This document shows positions 7,433 to 17,409 of a stretch of DNA of 64,000 nt, piece by piece. This DNA is from an uncultured Clostridium sp. (GTDB lineage Bacteria > Bacillota > Clostridia > TANB77 > CAG-508). Position 1 is the first letter of the stretch; every line of letters begins with the position of its first letter. Made by a program: the position numbers and the translations under genes. Under the pieces are notes generated by a model. It saw only the letters and a program-made list of their open reading frames with translations, was not told the DNA's origin and did no database searches. The stretch spans positions 1 to 64,000 of the forward strand of contig USEI01000005.1 of the NCBI GenBank assembly GCA_900553685.1. The letters are read 5' to 3'.

Positions 7433-8578
7433 TTAAACTAGTTTTATTATTTTCTCCCAAGGTAAATCTTTCTTTCCAAAATGACCATAATTAGTAGTTT
7501 TTCTATATATTGGTCTTCTCAAATCTAAACTTTCAATAATTCCTCTTGGAGTTAGTTTAAATGTGTTTTTTATTTTCTTAACAATCTCATTATCTGGAAT
7601 TTTTCCTGTACCAAAAGTATCTACATAAATTGAAATTGGTTTTGCTACTCCTATAGCATAAGAAAGTTGAATTTCACATTTTTTTGCAAATCCATTTGCA
7701 ACTATATTCTTAGCTACGAATCTAGCCATATAGGCAGCTGATCGATCTACTTTTGTTGGATCTTTTCCGGAAAAAGCTCCTCCACCATGACGACTATATC
7801 CACCATAAGTATCTACAATGATTTTTCTTCCTGTAAGTCCACTATCTCCAAGTGGTCCTCCAATTACAAATCTACCTGTTGGATTTATGTAATATTTTGT
7901 GCTATTATCAAGTAGTTCTTCTGGTACTATAGGTTTCACAACATTTGAAATTATATCTTTTTTTAATTTGTTTAAATCTACATTCTCATTATGTTGTGTT
8001 GAAATAACTATTGTATCTATTCTTTTTGGGCTATCTTTTTCATACTCTACTGTTACCTGAACTTTTCCATCTGGCCTTATGTAATCAATTATTTTTTCTT
8101 TTCTAACTTCTGTTAATCTTTTAGAAAGTTTATGTGCTAAATATATTGGCATTGGCATATATTCATCTGTTTCATCTGTTGCAAAACCGAACATCATTCC
8201 CTGATCTCCTGCGCCTTCAGATTCTTCTTTAGACCCCTCCTTTTGTTCTAAAGATTTATCTACACCTAATGCAATATCCGAAGATTGCTTTGATATATTA
8301 AGCAATACTTTACAAGTTTTATAGTCGATGTCTGTTTTTTCATTATCGAAACCAACATCTTTTATTGTATTTCTTACTATTTTTTCAATATCTATTTCTG
8401 CATTTGATGTTATTTCTCCTGTTACTAAGATTTGTCCCTTTCCAGCAACAGTTTCACATGCTACTCTAGAATATGGATCTTTTTCCAAATATGCATCCAA
8501 TATACTATCTGATATAAAATCACACAGTTTATCTGGGTGGCCTTCTGTTACACTTTCTGATGTAAATAATCTTCTCAT
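7433..8578 (-). CDS. metK: S-adenosylmethionine synthetase
   Basis: This 381-residue protein makes S-adenosylmethionine from methionine and ATP in the cytosol. Signatures are the N-terminal [13 protein letters not shown] (ATP and metal site), [12 protein letters not shown] near residue 120 and [19 protein letters not shown] near 255. Length matches the bacterial family. The start follows AGGAGG. It is monocistronic: a SAM-I riboswitch with its own terminator lies upstream and an intrinsic terminator downstream. High SAM should therefore stop transcription before the gene. Nothing looks unusual. Confidence 0.98.
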   Translation of the reverse strand: MRRLFTSESVTEGHPDKLCDFISDSILDAYLEKDPYSRVACETVAGKGQILVTGEITSNAEIDIEKIVRNTIKDVGFDNEKTDIDYKTCKVLLNISKQSSDIALGVDKSLEQKEGSKEESEGAGDQGMMFGFATDETDEYMPMPIYLAHKLSKRLTEVRKEKIIDYIRPDGKVQVTVEYEKDSPKRIDTIVISTQHNENVDLNKLKKDIISNVVKPIVPEELLDNSTKYYINPTGRFVIGGPLGDSGLTGRKIIVDTYGGYSRHGGGAFSGKDPTKVDRSAAYMARFVAKNIVANGFAKKCEIQLSYAIGVAKPISIYVDTFGTGKIPDNEIVKKIKNTFKLTPRGIIESLDLRRPIYRKTTNYGHFGKKDLPWEKIIKLV

Positions 8579-8646
8579 TTTTCTCCTCCTACTACTATTT
8601 AAAAAGTTGCTTGATTTATTAGAAATTTTAAACTATTTTATCTTAC

Positions 8647-8676
8647 AAAAAAGACTTTGCATACGCAAAGTCTTTT
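8647..8676 (-). terminator. Riboswitch-controlled terminator ahead of metK
   Basis: On the minus strand an 11-bp stem AAAGACTTTGC / GCAAAGTCTTT with a GTAT loop is followed by a T run. It lies just after the SAM aptamer, as expected for the expression platform. Confidence 0.9.
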
Positions 8677-8687
8677 GAATAATTCTT

Positions 8688-8795
8688 ATTATCTAATCAT
8701 CATCCAAAACACTTTGTGCTTTGTCGGTATTAGCACCTAAATTAATAGGTTGCTGTGGAGTCATAAAGCCGATTCTCTCGTCCACTCTTGATAAT
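8688..8795 (-). promoter_or_regulatory. SAM-I (S-box) riboswitch aptamer
   Basis: The minus strand has the S-box layout. P1 pairs ATTATC (8795-8790) with GATAAT (8693-8688). After it come ATCAAGAG, a GTGGA stem, the conserved AGCAACCT core and the AGGTGCTAATACC segment. The closing side has TTTGGATGATGA. Position directly upstream of metK and an adjoining terminator support the call. SAM binding should favour the terminator and switch metK off. Confidence 0.92.
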
Positions 8796-8803
8796 ACTAT
8801 ATT

Positions 8804-8832
8804 ATTTTACAACCATATAAGAGTTTTGTCAA
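8804..8832 (-). promoter_or_regulatory. Promoter of the SAM riboswitch-metK transcript
   Basis: Minus strand: TTGACA (8832-8827), a 17-base spacer, TAAAAT (8809-8804), about 10 bases before the aptamer. From here to the next gene end (8911) only A+T-rich DNA is seen. Confidence 0.85.
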
Positions 8833-8910
8833 CATAAAATTGTAATATTTTGTAAAATGAAATAAATTATATATAGTTATCTAATATTTATTATTTATTT
8901 TACATTAGTT

Positions 8911-9771
8911 TTATTCTTCTTGTATTTTTTTATCTTCTTCTTTTTCTCTTCTTTTTAAAACAGGTATAAATTGCTCTGCAAATTTATATTCATCTTTATT
9001 TTTTATATATAGTAGTCCTAAAATAGAAAATACAATTGCCCCAATAAAGTTTACAATTAAATCTTTCATTGTATCAGAAATACCTATATCTAAATATCCT
9101 CCATCAATTTCTGTTAAAACTAGATTTCCTTCATTATCTCTACTTTGAATAATTGTTTTTTCTATATTATCAATTACAACTGCTATATTTTTTCCGCTTG
9201 GATTTAGCTCTACAGTAGCAATAGTTTTTAATATTTCATCTTTTTGCATATCATATTTGAAAACTCTATCCATTCCAAATTCAAAAAATTCCCATAACAC
9301 GCCAACCGTCATTGAAAAACAAAAAGCTACAAGAGCTACGAAAATAGGAGATAATTTTGTATGAAAAACCTCTTTCCTATTTAAAATATCTATCATTGAA
9401 AAGCCTATAGCTGCACACAAAAATCCATTTAGTGTATGCAGTATTGTATCCCAATGTGCAAAATGTAGATAAAATTCATTTATTTCTCCTAAAATTTCTG
9501 CAGAAAAAATAAATAGTAATATAATTGTTTGTAACGTATTTGGAAGTCTAATATTAAATTTTCTATCTATAACAACTGGAACTAAAAATAAAATTAGAGT
9601 CAAAATACATAAAAATACATTATTCCAGTTCGCTGTAAATATTTGTCTTATCATTACAAGTATTACTAAAAATCTTAAAACAAAATAAACTGCAACATCT
9701 CTTTGACTATAATAAGATATATATTTTTTATCTTTTGCTTGCTTTTCTTCTTTGTTTTTTTGTTTTCTCAT
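8911..9771 (-). CDS. Multi-pass membrane protein resembling the DUF2238/YjdF group
   Basis: This 286-residue protein has a charged N-terminus, six or seven hydrophobic segments (from about residue 27) and a charged cytoplasmic tail. HWDTILHTLNGF near 106, GVLWEFFEFGMD near 158 and SDTMKDL near 233 resemble the conserved His/Glu/Asp pattern of the YjdF-like DUF2238 membrane family. The function of that family is not established. A soluble insert of about 60 residues (170-230) separates the last two motifs and is longer than I would expect. The start follows GGAGG by 7 bases. It lies 25 bases after polA, probably as the last gene of a rhomboid-polA-membrane protein operon. The family link is moderate in strength. 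Confidence 0.6.
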   Translation of the reverse strand: MRKQKNKEEKQAKDKKYISYYSQRDVAVYFVLRFLVILVMIRQIFTANWNNVFLCILTLILFLVPVVIDRKFNIRLPNTLQTIILLFIFSAEILGEINEFYLHFAHWDTILHTLNGFLCAAIGFSMIDILNRKEVFHTKLSPIFVALVAFCFSMTVGVLWEFFEFGMDRVFKYDMQKDEILKTIATVELNPSGKNIAVVIDNIEKTIIQSRDNEGNLVLTEIDGGYLDIGISDTMKDLIVNFIGAIVFSILGLLYIKNKDEYKFAEQFIPVLKRREKEEDKKIQEE

Positions 9772-9796
9772 AAATAAGCCTCCAATTACAAAATTT

Positions 9797-12526
9797 TTAT
9801 TTTGCTTGATACCAATTCTTTCCTTCCTCTACTTCGACATTTAGTGGCACTAAAAGCTTTGCAGCCTTTTCCATCTGATTTTTAAGAATTTCTTTTACTT
9901 CTTCTTTTTCTTCATTTAAAGTTTCAATTATAAGTTCATCATGTATTTGTAAAACAATTTTAGATTTTAAATTATTAGCTTTTAATTCATTATATACATT
10001 AATCATTGCTATTTTCATTATATCTGCTGCAGTTCCTTGTATAGGTGTATTCATAGCAGCTCTATCACCAAACTTTCTAACCATATAGTTTTTAGATTTT
10101 AATTCTGGAATATATCTTCTCCTTCCAAAAAGAGTAGATACGTATCCTTTTTCCTTAGCTTCTTCTACAATATTTTTCATATAGTCTCTTATTCCATGAT
10201 AAGTTTCTAAGTATTGTTCAATATATTGTTTTGCCTCATTTCTTTTTATATCAATTTGTTCAGCAAGTCCAAATTCACTTATTCCATATACTATACCAAA
10301 ATTTACAGCCTTAGCTTTACTCCTAAGTTGTTTTGAAACTTCTTCTACAGGAACTTTAAAAACTTGTGAAGCACTAATTGTATGAATATCTGCACCACTA
10401 TTAAATGCTGAAATCATTGTTTCATCATTTGCCATATGCGCTAATATTCTAAGTTCTACTTGTGAATAATCTGCATCTACAAATACCTTTCCATTTCCTG
10501 CTTTAAATGCTTTTCTTAATTTCTTTCCTAATTCCGATCTTGTAGGAATATTTTGCAAATTGGGCTCTGTACTACTTAACCTTCCTGTTGCTGTTACTGT
10601 TTGATGAAAAAATGTATGAATTCTTCCAGTTTTTATATTAATAAAAGGAAACATTCCTTCAACATAAGTTGAATTTAATTTAGCTATTTGTCTATATTCT
10701 AAAATTTTTTCTATTATTGGATGTGAGCCTTTAATTTTTTCTAATGCATCAACATCTGTTGAATATCCGCTTTTGGTCTTCTTTGTTGGTTTTAAATTCA
10801 ATTTGTCAAAAAGTATTGTTCCTAATTGCTTTGGTGAATTAATATTAAATTCTTCTCCTGCTAAATTATAAATATCAATTCTTAATTCTTCAATATGCTT
10901 TTTTAAGTTATTACCATATTTTATTAATTCTTTTTCATCAATATACATACCTTCCCATTGCATACTTGCTAAAATTTCTGCAATAGGCATCTCTATATTC
11001 TGAAATAATTCTAAAGATTCTATTTTTTTTAATTTATCTAAAATTTTTTCTCTAGTTCTTCCTAAAACATAACTGTAAACTGCAAATTTAAAATTTCTCT
11101 TTAAGACCTCTTCTTGTTCTGTTTCAATATCAAAAAGACTTGTCTGTACGTCTGAATTTTCTTCTGCATAAAAATTCGAAATATCTAAGTTTAAATATTG
11201 ATTTGCAATTTCTTCTATAGAATATGCTCCAGATATTGAGTTTATAACATATAAAGCTATCTCTGCATCATACATCATATTTTCAGGTGTTATATCATTT
11301 TGTTTTAATAAAATATAATCTCTTTTTATTTTATGTCCACATTTTAATATTTCTTTATTTTCAAAAACTTTTTTTAAAATTTCTTTTGAAAATTCTATAT
11401 TATATACTTTGTTTTCCTTTTCGATATATATATTAACATACTTTATTTTTTCTTTTATTATTAAAGAATTATCTTCTTTATGTTCTTCAGTTTCAAAATA
11501 ATAATACATTATTTTCTCATTTTCAATATTTCTTAAAACTTCAGAAATTTTTTTATCTTCTTTTTTTAATTCTTCATACTCAAAAAGTTCTTGTGATTCA
11601 TTTTTTATTTCAGATTTATTTTCACTTTTTTTTACCTTTTGTTCTAAATTAAACCTATCTATATATCTATTAAACCTTAGTTTTTTAAATATTTCTAAAA
11701 CTAATTCATAATTCCACTCTTTTACTTTTAAATTAGATAACTCTTTATCTATTGGAGCATTAACATCTATTCTTCCAAGTTCTCTAGATAAAATAGCTAA
11801 ATCTTTATTATTTTCTAAATTTTCTTTTAATTTTCCCTTTGCTATTTGTTCTCCTGCCTCTAATCTTTCATATATTTCATCAATTGTGTGATATTCTTTA
11901 ATTAAATTCAAAGCTGTTTTTTCTCCAACTCCAGGTACTCCTGGAATATTATCTGAAGAATCTCCCATAAGTCCTTTTACTTCTATTAATTGTTTGGGTT
12001 CTATTCCATAAACCTCTAAAATTTTGCTTTTATCAAAATTCTCTGTTTCTGTTTTTCCTCCTTTAGTTCTTGGCATTCTTATTATTATATTCTCTGAAAC
12101 TAATTGAAAAGAATCTCTGTCACCAGTAAGTAAAATAACTTCCATTCCTTTTTTTTCTGAATATTTTGCAAGTGTTCCTAAAATATCATCTGCTTCATAT
12201 CCCTCTTTTTCTATAACAGTTATATTCATAGCTTTTAAAACATCTTTTATAATGGGCATCTGGCTTGCAAGCTCATCTGGCATACCTTTTCTTGTTCCTT
12301 TATATTCTTTATACATTTCATGTCTTTTAGTTGGATGTTTTACATCAAACGCAACAGCCATATAATCTGGATTTACATCTTCTAAAAGTTTAAATAATAT
12401 TGCCAAAAATCCATATACTGCGTTTGTATAAGTTCCATCTGCTGTTTGAAGCATTTTAGAACTCATTATTCCATAAAATGCCCTATTCAAAATACTATTT
12501 CCATCAATAACAACTAACTTTTTCAA
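9797..12526 (-). CDS. polA: DNA polymerase I
   Basis: This 909-residue repair and Okazaki-fragment polymerase has a complete 5'-3' exonuclease domain (about 1-290), with ADDILGTLA and GDSSDNIPGVPGVGEKTA. The polymerase domain has motif A DADYSQVELRILAHM, motif B RSKAKAVNFGIVYG and motif C QIHDELIIE. The middle 3'-5' exonuclease domain looks inactive: at the first catalytic site it reads YYYFETEEH where active enzymes have D-x-E, as in many Gram-positive enzymes. The start is a TTG at 12526, 5 bases after AGGAGG; this gives the usual KKLVVIDGNS N-terminus. It follows the rhomboid gene by 9 bases. Confidence 0.97.
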   Translation of the reverse strand: MKKLVVIDGNSILNRAFYGIMSSKMLQTADGTYTNAVYGFLAILFKLLEDVNPDYMAVAFDVKHPTKRHEMYKEYKGTRKGMPDELASQMPIIKDVLKAMNITVIEKEGYEADDILGTLAKYSEKKGMEVILLTGDRDSFQLVSENIIIRMPRTKGGKTETENFDKSKILEVYGIEPKQLIEVKGLMGDSSDNIPGVPGVGEKTALNLIKEYHTIDEIYERLEAGEQIAKGKLKENLENNKDLAILSRELGRIDVNAPIDKELSNLKVKEWNYELVLEIFKKLRFNRYIDRFNLEQKVKKSENKSEIKNESQELFEYEELKKEDKKISEVLRNIENEKIMYYYFETEEHKEDNSLIIKEKIKYVNIYIEKENKVYNIEFSKEILKKVFENKEILKCGHKIKRDYILLKQNDITPENMMYDAEIALYVINSISGAYSIEEIANQYLNLDISNFYAEENSDVQTSLFDIETEQEEVLKRNFKFAVYSYVLGRTREKILDKLKKIESLELFQNIEMPIAEILASMQWEGMYIDEKELIKYGNNLKKHIEELRIDIYNLAGEEFNINSPKQLGTILFDKLNLKPTKKTKSGYSTDVDALEKIKGSHPIIEKILEYRQIAKLNSTYVEGMFPFINIKTGRIHTFFHQTVTATGRLSSTEPNLQNIPTRSELGKKLRKAFKAGNGKVFVDADYSQVELRILAHMANDETMISAFNSGADIHTISASQVFKVPVEEVSKQLRSKAKAVNFGIVYGISEFGLAEQIDIKRNEAKQYIEQYLETYHGIRDYMKNIVEEAKEKGYVSTLFGRRRYIPELKSKNYMVRKFGDRAAMNTPIQGTAADIMKIAMINVYNELKANNLKSKIVLQIHDELIIETLNEEKEEVKEILKNQMEKAAKLLVPLNVEVEEGKNWYQAK

Positions 12527-12535
12527 AATTTCCTC

Positions 12536-13090
12536 CTAAAAATAAAAACCAAATATACATCCACATATAGCTCCAATAATATGACCTGCATGTGAAATAT
12601 TATCTTTTTTAAATATTCCATCTATAATTTCATTTACTATATAAAATATAAAGATTAAAACTAAAGTTATTGGAATTTTTCCAGCCTCTATATTAACAAA
12701 AGAACTCATAACTATTAACATAAAAACTATTCCGCTCGCACCAAGTATTTTTTTATTTCCTATAATATGATTTAATATACCTGTTAATCCCGCAGTAATT
12801 AAAATCATTATTAACAAATTATAACTTCCATATTTTTCTTCAATCATTGGTCCAATTAATAAAATATATAAAAAATTATTTGAAAAATGTTTCCAATCAG
12901 TATGTCCTAAAACATGAGTAAATAATCTAATATATGTAAGTGGATTTAATAATGAACTTCTATAAGAAGAAAACAATAAATCATTACTTGCTCCCAAAGT
13001 AATATATTTCAAAATTAATACTACAAATGACGAAAAAAAGAAAGTTAAAATTAAAACTGAATTATAATGAAAATAATTAATAAGCTCCAT
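12536..13090 (-). CDS. Rhomboid-family intramembrane serine protease
   Basis: This 184-residue membrane protein has six hydrophobic segments. Rhomboid marks are an N-terminal HTDWKHFSNNFLYI stretch near residue 64, the catalytic-Ser loop GASGIVFML near 115 and the catalytic-His segment SHAGHIIGAICG near 164. Such enzymes cut membrane proteins within or beside the lipid bilayer. It is a minimal form without extra soluble domains. The substrate is unknown. A promoter with an extended -10 lies upstream at 13130-13158, and polA follows by 9 bases, so the two are probably co-transcribed. The start follows GGAGG. Confidence 0.85.
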   Translation of the reverse strand: MELINYFHYNSVLILTFFFSSFVVLILKYITLGASNDLLFSSYRSSLLNPLTYIRLFTHVLGHTDWKHFSNNFLYILLIGPMIEEKYGSYNLLIMILITAGLTGILNHIIGNKKILGASGIVFMLIVMSSFVNIEAGKIPITLVLIFIFYIVNEIIDGIFKKDNISHAGHIIGAICGCIFGFYF

Positions 13091-13129
13091 TTTTCCTCCA
13101 TACTGTATCGATGTTTTTCTTACTTTTAT

Positions 13130-13158
13130 ACTATATCACATTTAAAAAATCATTTCCA
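13130..13158 (-). promoter_or_regulatory. Promoter of the rhomboid-polA operon
   Basis: Minus strand: TGGAAA (13158-13153), a 17-base spacer, TATAGT (13135-13130) in TGTGATATAGT. The 12 bases AAATGTGATATA match the promoters at 492-520 and 1475-1503; the extended TG would offset the poor -35. Confidence 0.5.
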
Positions 13159-13263
13159 TTATTTTATGAATATATTTAAAACTTTTTTGTTGTAAGTTAT
13201 CAAAAATAACACTTTATTTCCTAATGTATTTTCAATAAATCATACTTTTAACATAAACTTAAT

Positions 13264-13297
13264 AAAGCTTATATGCTTAAACTAGTATATAAGCTTT
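13264..13297 (-). terminator. Hairpin after the MBL-fold gene
   Basis: AAAGCTTATAT (13264-13274) pairs with ATATAAGCTTT (13287-13297) over a 12-base loop. The T run is poor, so this is a likely but not certain terminator. Confidence 0.6.
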
Positions 13298-13302
13298 AAA
13301 AT

Positions 13303-14016
13303 CTATATTTTTGTTTTATATCCATCTTCTTTTGAAATTATATTTGGTAAATTTAATTTTTTTAATTCTTCTCTTGTTTTATCTTTTAAATGTGTTGTAA
13401 TTATTTTTCTATTATATTTTTCAGATAAATATTTTAAATTGTCTATTCCCATATGTGCAATAGTTCCTTCAATATTTGAACAGTCGGCTATTAAAATCTC
13501 AGATTGTTCTGCTATTTTTTCAACACCTTCACAAAGCATACAATCTCCAGAAATTCCTAATTTATCATTTATTATATATCCATAAGCATTTTCTATATAT
13601 CCATGACTGACTGGCACCACCTGTATTTTATAACCAATATTAGCATTTTTTATAATTTCATTTGGATTTACTTCTACAAATTTTATGAATTTTTCTATTT
13701 TCTCAAAATGAAACGAATATGATTCAAACATAAGAGAAATTTTATTTTTTATTCCGACAGGACCTATTATATAAGTTATCCTATCTAATTCATTAAATTT
13801 GTATAAATACATTAGAAAAAAAGGTATATCTGCTGTATGATCTCCATGTAGATGTGTAACTAATATTTTATCTATATTTTTAGGTTCATGATTTGTTCTC
13901 ATTAACTGTTTCAAAGTACCATTTGGCATATCTACCATCATATTCTCATTTATTAGAGTACAAGCACTATGATATTTAGAATAAATTGCAGCTGTTCCTA
14001 TTAGTTCAATATTCAT
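13303..14016 (-). CDS. MBL-fold metallo-hydrolase, RNase Z/ElaC-like
   Basis: This 237-residue protein has the metal motif THLHGDHTADIP near residue 54, a second His site VPVSHGYIENAYGY near 132, the Asp site SGDCMLC near 153 and a late His in ITTHLKDKT near 210. The order matches the RNase Z/arylsulfatase branch of the metallo-beta-lactamase fold. It is shorter than full-length RNase Z (about 300 residues) and lacks an obvious flexible tRNA-binding arm, so the substrate is open. The start follows AGGAG. It is the last gene of a tight cluster after a ComB-like phosphatase and QueH (gaps of 24 and 2 bases). Confidence 0.8.
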   Translation of the reverse strand: MNIELIGTAAIYSKYHSACTLINENMMVDMPNGTLKQLMRTNHEPKNIDKILVTHLHGDHTADIPFFLMYLYKFNELDRITYIIGPVGIKNKISLMFESYSFHFEKIEKFIKFVEVNPNEIIKNANIGYKIQVVPVSHGYIENAYGYIINDKLGISGDCMLCEGVEKIAEQSEILIADCSNIEGTIAHMGIDNLKYLSEKYNRKIITTHLKDKTREELKKLNLPNIISKEDGYKTKI

Positions 14017-14040
14017 ATTTTTTCTCCTAACATTAATTTA

Positions 14041-14730
14041 TTATAATACATTTACTTTTTCAACATATAAATTTTCTTTTTTATCTTTATTTACTTTTAA
14101 TATAAAATCGAATTTATTAAGTTCAGTACATAAGTAAAAATCTTTTTCAGGAAAATCGTTTTGTTTTTCTATATTAAAAAACTTAGAACCTGTTGTAGTT
14201 TTTAGTTTCTCTATTTCACTATTCATATCCAAATCATTTTTATTTTCTAACATATTTTTTATATATTTTGCACATAAAACATCTTCGTCAAAAGCAGGAT
14301 AACCATCTTTTGCCAAAGTAACTAAAGAAATTTCATCTATATTGTTTTTAATTATGTATTTTGTTATAGCTTTTGCATTGACTAAACTTCCAGTTATAAT
14401 TTCTTTAGCATTTATAGCTCCAGCAATTCCTTGTGTTCCACAACTTGTTGTATGTACTACGATTTTTCCAGAAAAATCTACATTTTCAATTTGTGAAGGA
14501 GAATTACCATAATCAAAACATGGTAATTTTATTCCATCTCTTTCACCTATTAAAATATAATTTATATTTTCTTTTTTATAATCATACGCAATCTGTTTAT
14601 CGGCAACAGGAATTAGTTTTTGAGCTCCATTACTTATTAAATATGGTTCAACAGTAAAAGCTCTAAATACATCAATAATTACTGCTAATCCTGTAGCCAA
14701 TTTAGCATTATCTACAATTTTTATATTCAT
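14041..14730 (-). CDS. ComB-like 2-phosphosulfolactate phosphatase family protein
   Basis: This 229-residue protein matches the ComB fold pattern: VIIDVFRAFTVEPY near residue 16, IGERDGIKLPCFDYGNSP near 56, and VVHTTSCGTQGI near 90. In methanogens ComB dephosphorylates 2-phosphosulfolactate for coenzyme M. That pathway is not expected here, so the bacterial member probably acts on another phosphate ester. The start follows AAAGGAG, inside the end of queH, which stops 2 bases upstream. The coupling suggests joint translation with queH and the MBL protein. Family likely; reaction unknown. Confidence 0.78.
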   Translation of the reverse strand: MNIKIVDNAKLATGLAVIIDVFRAFTVEPYLISNGAQKLIPVADKQIAYDYKKENINYILIGERDGIKLPCFDYGNSPSQIENVDFSGKIVVHTTSCGTQGIAGAINAKEIITGSLVNAKAITKYIIKNNIDEISLVTLAKDGYPAFDEDVLCAKYIKNMLENKNDLDMNSEIEKLKTTTGSKFFNIEKQNDFPEKDFYLCTELNKFDFILKVNKDKKENLYVEKVNVL

Positions 14731-14732
14731 AA

Positions 14733-15287
14733 TTATTCTCCTTTATCTTTTGCGATATTTTTGCTATATCTATCCTCCTCTGAAAAAATGCAACCACAAT
14801 ATTTTTGCATATATAATCCTAATTCACGAGCTTTGGCTTGTCCTTTTCTGAATCCTGGTCTAAAATCTCTGTATAAAAATTCTATGTTGTTTTTACTTGC
14901 AAGTTCTTCACAAAGTGTTTTTAATTCTTCATGTTTTTGATATGGACTTACAAACAAAGTACTAGTAAAAGCATCATATCCGTGTTCTTTTGCATATTTA
15001 ATTGTTTCTTCAATTCTAGCTCTATAGCAATAATTTATACATCTATTCTTTAAATCTCCAATTACATTCTTGCAAAATTCCTGTAACCCGTAATTTTCAT
15101 TTATTATTAAGTTAATATCTATCATTTTAGAATATTCAATTAATGTATCTCTTCTTGTTTTATACTCTATGTATGGATGAATATTGGGATTAAACCAATA
15201 TAAAACTGGTTCTATATTTTCATTTCTTAAACTTTCTATACAATATACGCTACATGGCGCACAACAAGTATGCATTAATAATTTCAT
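14733..15287 (-). CDS. queH: Epoxyqueuosine reductase QueH
   Basis: This 184-residue enzyme catalyses the last step of queuosine synthesis in tRNA, reducing epoxyqueuosine, in organisms without QueG. Marks are the adjacent cysteines in LLMHTCCAPCSVY (residues 8-9 and 12), RCINYCYRARIEETI near 94, FTSTLFVSPYQKHE near 119, and the late cluster YCGCIFSEEDRY near 164, whose Cys residues bind the Fe-S and metal centre. The start follows AAGGAGA. It heads a three-gene cluster with the ComB-like and MBL-fold genes. Other queuosine genes are not in this window. Confidence 0.92.
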   Translation of the reverse strand: MKLLMHTCCAPCSVYCIESLRNENIEPVLYWFNPNIHPYIEYKTRRDTLIEYSKMIDINLIINENYGLQEFCKNVIGDLKNRCINYCYRARIEETIKYAKEHGYDAFTSTLFVSPYQKHEELKTLCEELASKNNIEFLYRDFRPGFRKGQAKARELGLYMQKYCGCIFSEEDRYSKNIAKDKGE

Positions 15288-15395
15288 TTTTATCTCCTTT
15301 TCTTTATTCTACATTTCTGGTATTTATACAAATTGGATCTTGTGGAAAAATTCTTTTTTAACATTTAATAATATGATAATTTGATTATATTCCTC

Positions 15396-17378
15396 TTACT
15401 CCCAAAAACAAACCGTATATCTCATTTCATAATATTTTTCTGGTGAATTAGATTTCATATAACTTTTTTCTGAAACAATTCCAGACAAAATACCAACCAA
15501 AAAAGTATAAATTGTAATTACAGCCAAAATTTTTTCTAGTATTCTTTTTGCTTCATCAGTTTTTAATAAATTGTATATTTCCATAAAAATCAATATTCCT
15601 GCTAAAATAAACATCCAAGCATAATCTATTAAATATCTTTGATTACTTCCAGCCATCATTATACTAATTATTGCAATAATTAAAGCTACAACTATTAATG
15701 AGTTTATAAGTATTTTTAAAGCTTTATTTTCTGTTTTCCTATTTAGTTTGATTACATAAAAATTCATAAAACATATTGGAACTAACATAAAAATTCCACC
15801 AATCATATTTTCTATATAATAATATCCATAAAAAGTTATTAATTTATTGTGATTATTTAAAAATGGAAACCCAGCTTTAAAGATTGGAATACTAAATAAA
15901 TTGGCAATAATTCCCGTTGGAATTGCCCAAATTCTACTTCCTAATTCTTTCATATTATTTATTGTCATTTGATATTTTGCACCAAATTCAAATACATTTC
16001 CGAATCTTACATAATTAAACCACATGATTAGTATTCCAACTGTAATATAAGGTATTGCAACTGCAAAAATTAATTTTATAAGTGGAGTTTTTGTATTTTT
16101 AAAGTTTTTAATGTTTTTTATCAACAAATTAATTAAAAATGGCAATATTAAAATTGATGCAAGTAAATCTGTTGGTCTACAAGCTACTGAAAGTGCTAAA
16201 CACAATGATCCTAGAAAAATAAATAGATATTTTTTATTCTCATTTTCACTAGCTTTTATTATAAAATATAAACCTTGAAGCACAAAATACAATCCCGATA
16301 CAATAACTAATTCATATACCCTTGCCATTCCATTTGCATATAATATCAAAGAACCTGAACACAAGATTATTAAAAAATAAATTACAAATTTAAAAGGTAT
16401 CTTTTTGAAAAATTTATTCAGAATTTTTACTAATATTTCTTTCAATAAAACAAATATTAGTATTGAAAAAACAAAAACAACAACTTTAATACTTAATACT
16501 TTTTTTGTAATAACATAATATGGTAAAAAAGTTAACAATAGTGGTAATATGCCAAAATAAATATATTGATGTCCATTAAAATATGCTGTATCCCATAAAT
16601 AATCCACATCTCTTTGTGTTTTTTCACCTCTAGTTATATAATCATAAGGATCTTCTAATTGTAAAAAGTTTTCACTAGGCTCCTGATTTAAATAAAATTT
16701 ACCATCTAAAACAGCTTCCACATAGTATTTATTGTAGATTTCAGATTCATTAATTGCAGAATAATTATTTATAAAAGCTGTAGAAACAAAAAATACTGAT
16801 AATATTAAAAGTAAAATTGCTTCTTGTCTTAAATTTTCCATTGAATATTCTTTGTTAAAAAACTCAGTTTTTTTGAGAGAAACTATAAATAAAATTACAA
16901 TAAATGTACAAATAAATCTTATTACATTAAAATCAAAAGGTATTTTTTCATTTATTGTTATCCCCTCAAACTTTTCAGAATCATAAATTTGTTTATCTAT
17001 TGATATTATAAATCCCTTAACTTCTCCAGATAAATATAATGGCATATATTTTGATTTCTCATAATTTCTTATGTATTCTTTAGAATTCAATTCGCTATAT
17101 TCATCACTTGTCGCATCTGAATAAAACACTTTATATTCAGATACTTCTCCAACATGTGTAAAATTTAATTTTATTGTTGCTACTTTTTTATTTATATTAT
17201 CAAATTTAATGAATGCTTTATTTTCATCTTCTCCATAATATAAAAATTCACCTTCATCATAGTATTTTTTTTCATATTTTCCCCAAAAAGTACGATAAGA
17301 AGTAATGTTAAAAACAATTACTTCTAAAAATAACGCACATATTAAAATAATTAACAATTTAGAAAAAAATTTTTTCAT
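15396..17378 (-). CDS. Polytopic membrane protein, putative GT-C glycosyltransferase
   Basis: About 660 residues. One N-terminal membrane anchor is followed by a lumenal/extracytoplasmic beta-rich domain (about residues 25-150) and then 10 or more membrane segments. The first large loop holds charged and aromatic residues (DPYDYITRGEKTQRD and a YLWDTAYFNG segment), as in GT-C enzymes that use lipid-linked sugars. No family signature was certain. The preferred start is ATG 17378, after AAAGGAAAG. An upstream ATG at 17429 would overlap the preceding gene and has no good ribosome site. The preceding gene is a UDP-galactopyranose-mutase-like flavoprotein, so a role in surface polysaccharide is plausible. 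Confidence 0.6.
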   Translation of the reverse strand: MKKFFSKLLIILICALFLEVIVFNITSYRTFWGKYEKKYYDEGEFLYYGEDENKAFIKFDNINKKVATIKLNFTHVGEVSEYKVFYSDATSDEYSELNSKEYIRNYEKSKYMPLYLSGEVKGFIISIDKQIYDSEKFEGITINEKIPFDFNVIRFICTFIVILFIVSLKKTEFFNKEYSMENLRQEAILLLILSVFFVSTAFINNYSAINESEIYNKYYVEAVLDGKFYLNQEPSENFLQLEDPYDYITRGEKTQRDVDYLWDTAYFNGHQYIYFGILPLLLTFLPYYVITKKVLSIKVVVFVFSILIFVLLKEILVKILNKFFKKIPFKFVIYFLIILCSGSLILYANGMARVYELVIVSGLYFVLQGLYFIIKASENENKKYLFIFLGSLCLALSVACRPTDLLASILILPFLINLLIKNIKNFKNTKTPLIKLIFAVAIPYITVGILIMWFNYVRFGNVFEFGAKYQMTINNMKELGSRIWAIPTGIIANLFSIPIFKAGFPFLNNHNKLITFYGYYYIENMIGGIFMLVPICFMNFYVIKLNRKTENKALKILINSLIVVALIIAIISIMMAGSNQRYLIDYAWMFILAGILIFMEIYNLLKTDEAKRILEKILAVITIYTFLVGILSGIVSEKSYMKSNSPEKYYEMRYTVCFWE

Positions 17379-17409
17379 GTTTCTTTCCTTTATTTTATTA
17401 ATAAATTTT

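Noticed and set aside
14041..14730. Coenzyme M synthesis
   Set aside because: The protein is ComB-like, but no other coenzyme M gene is present and the neighbours are tRNA-related. The pathway is not supported.
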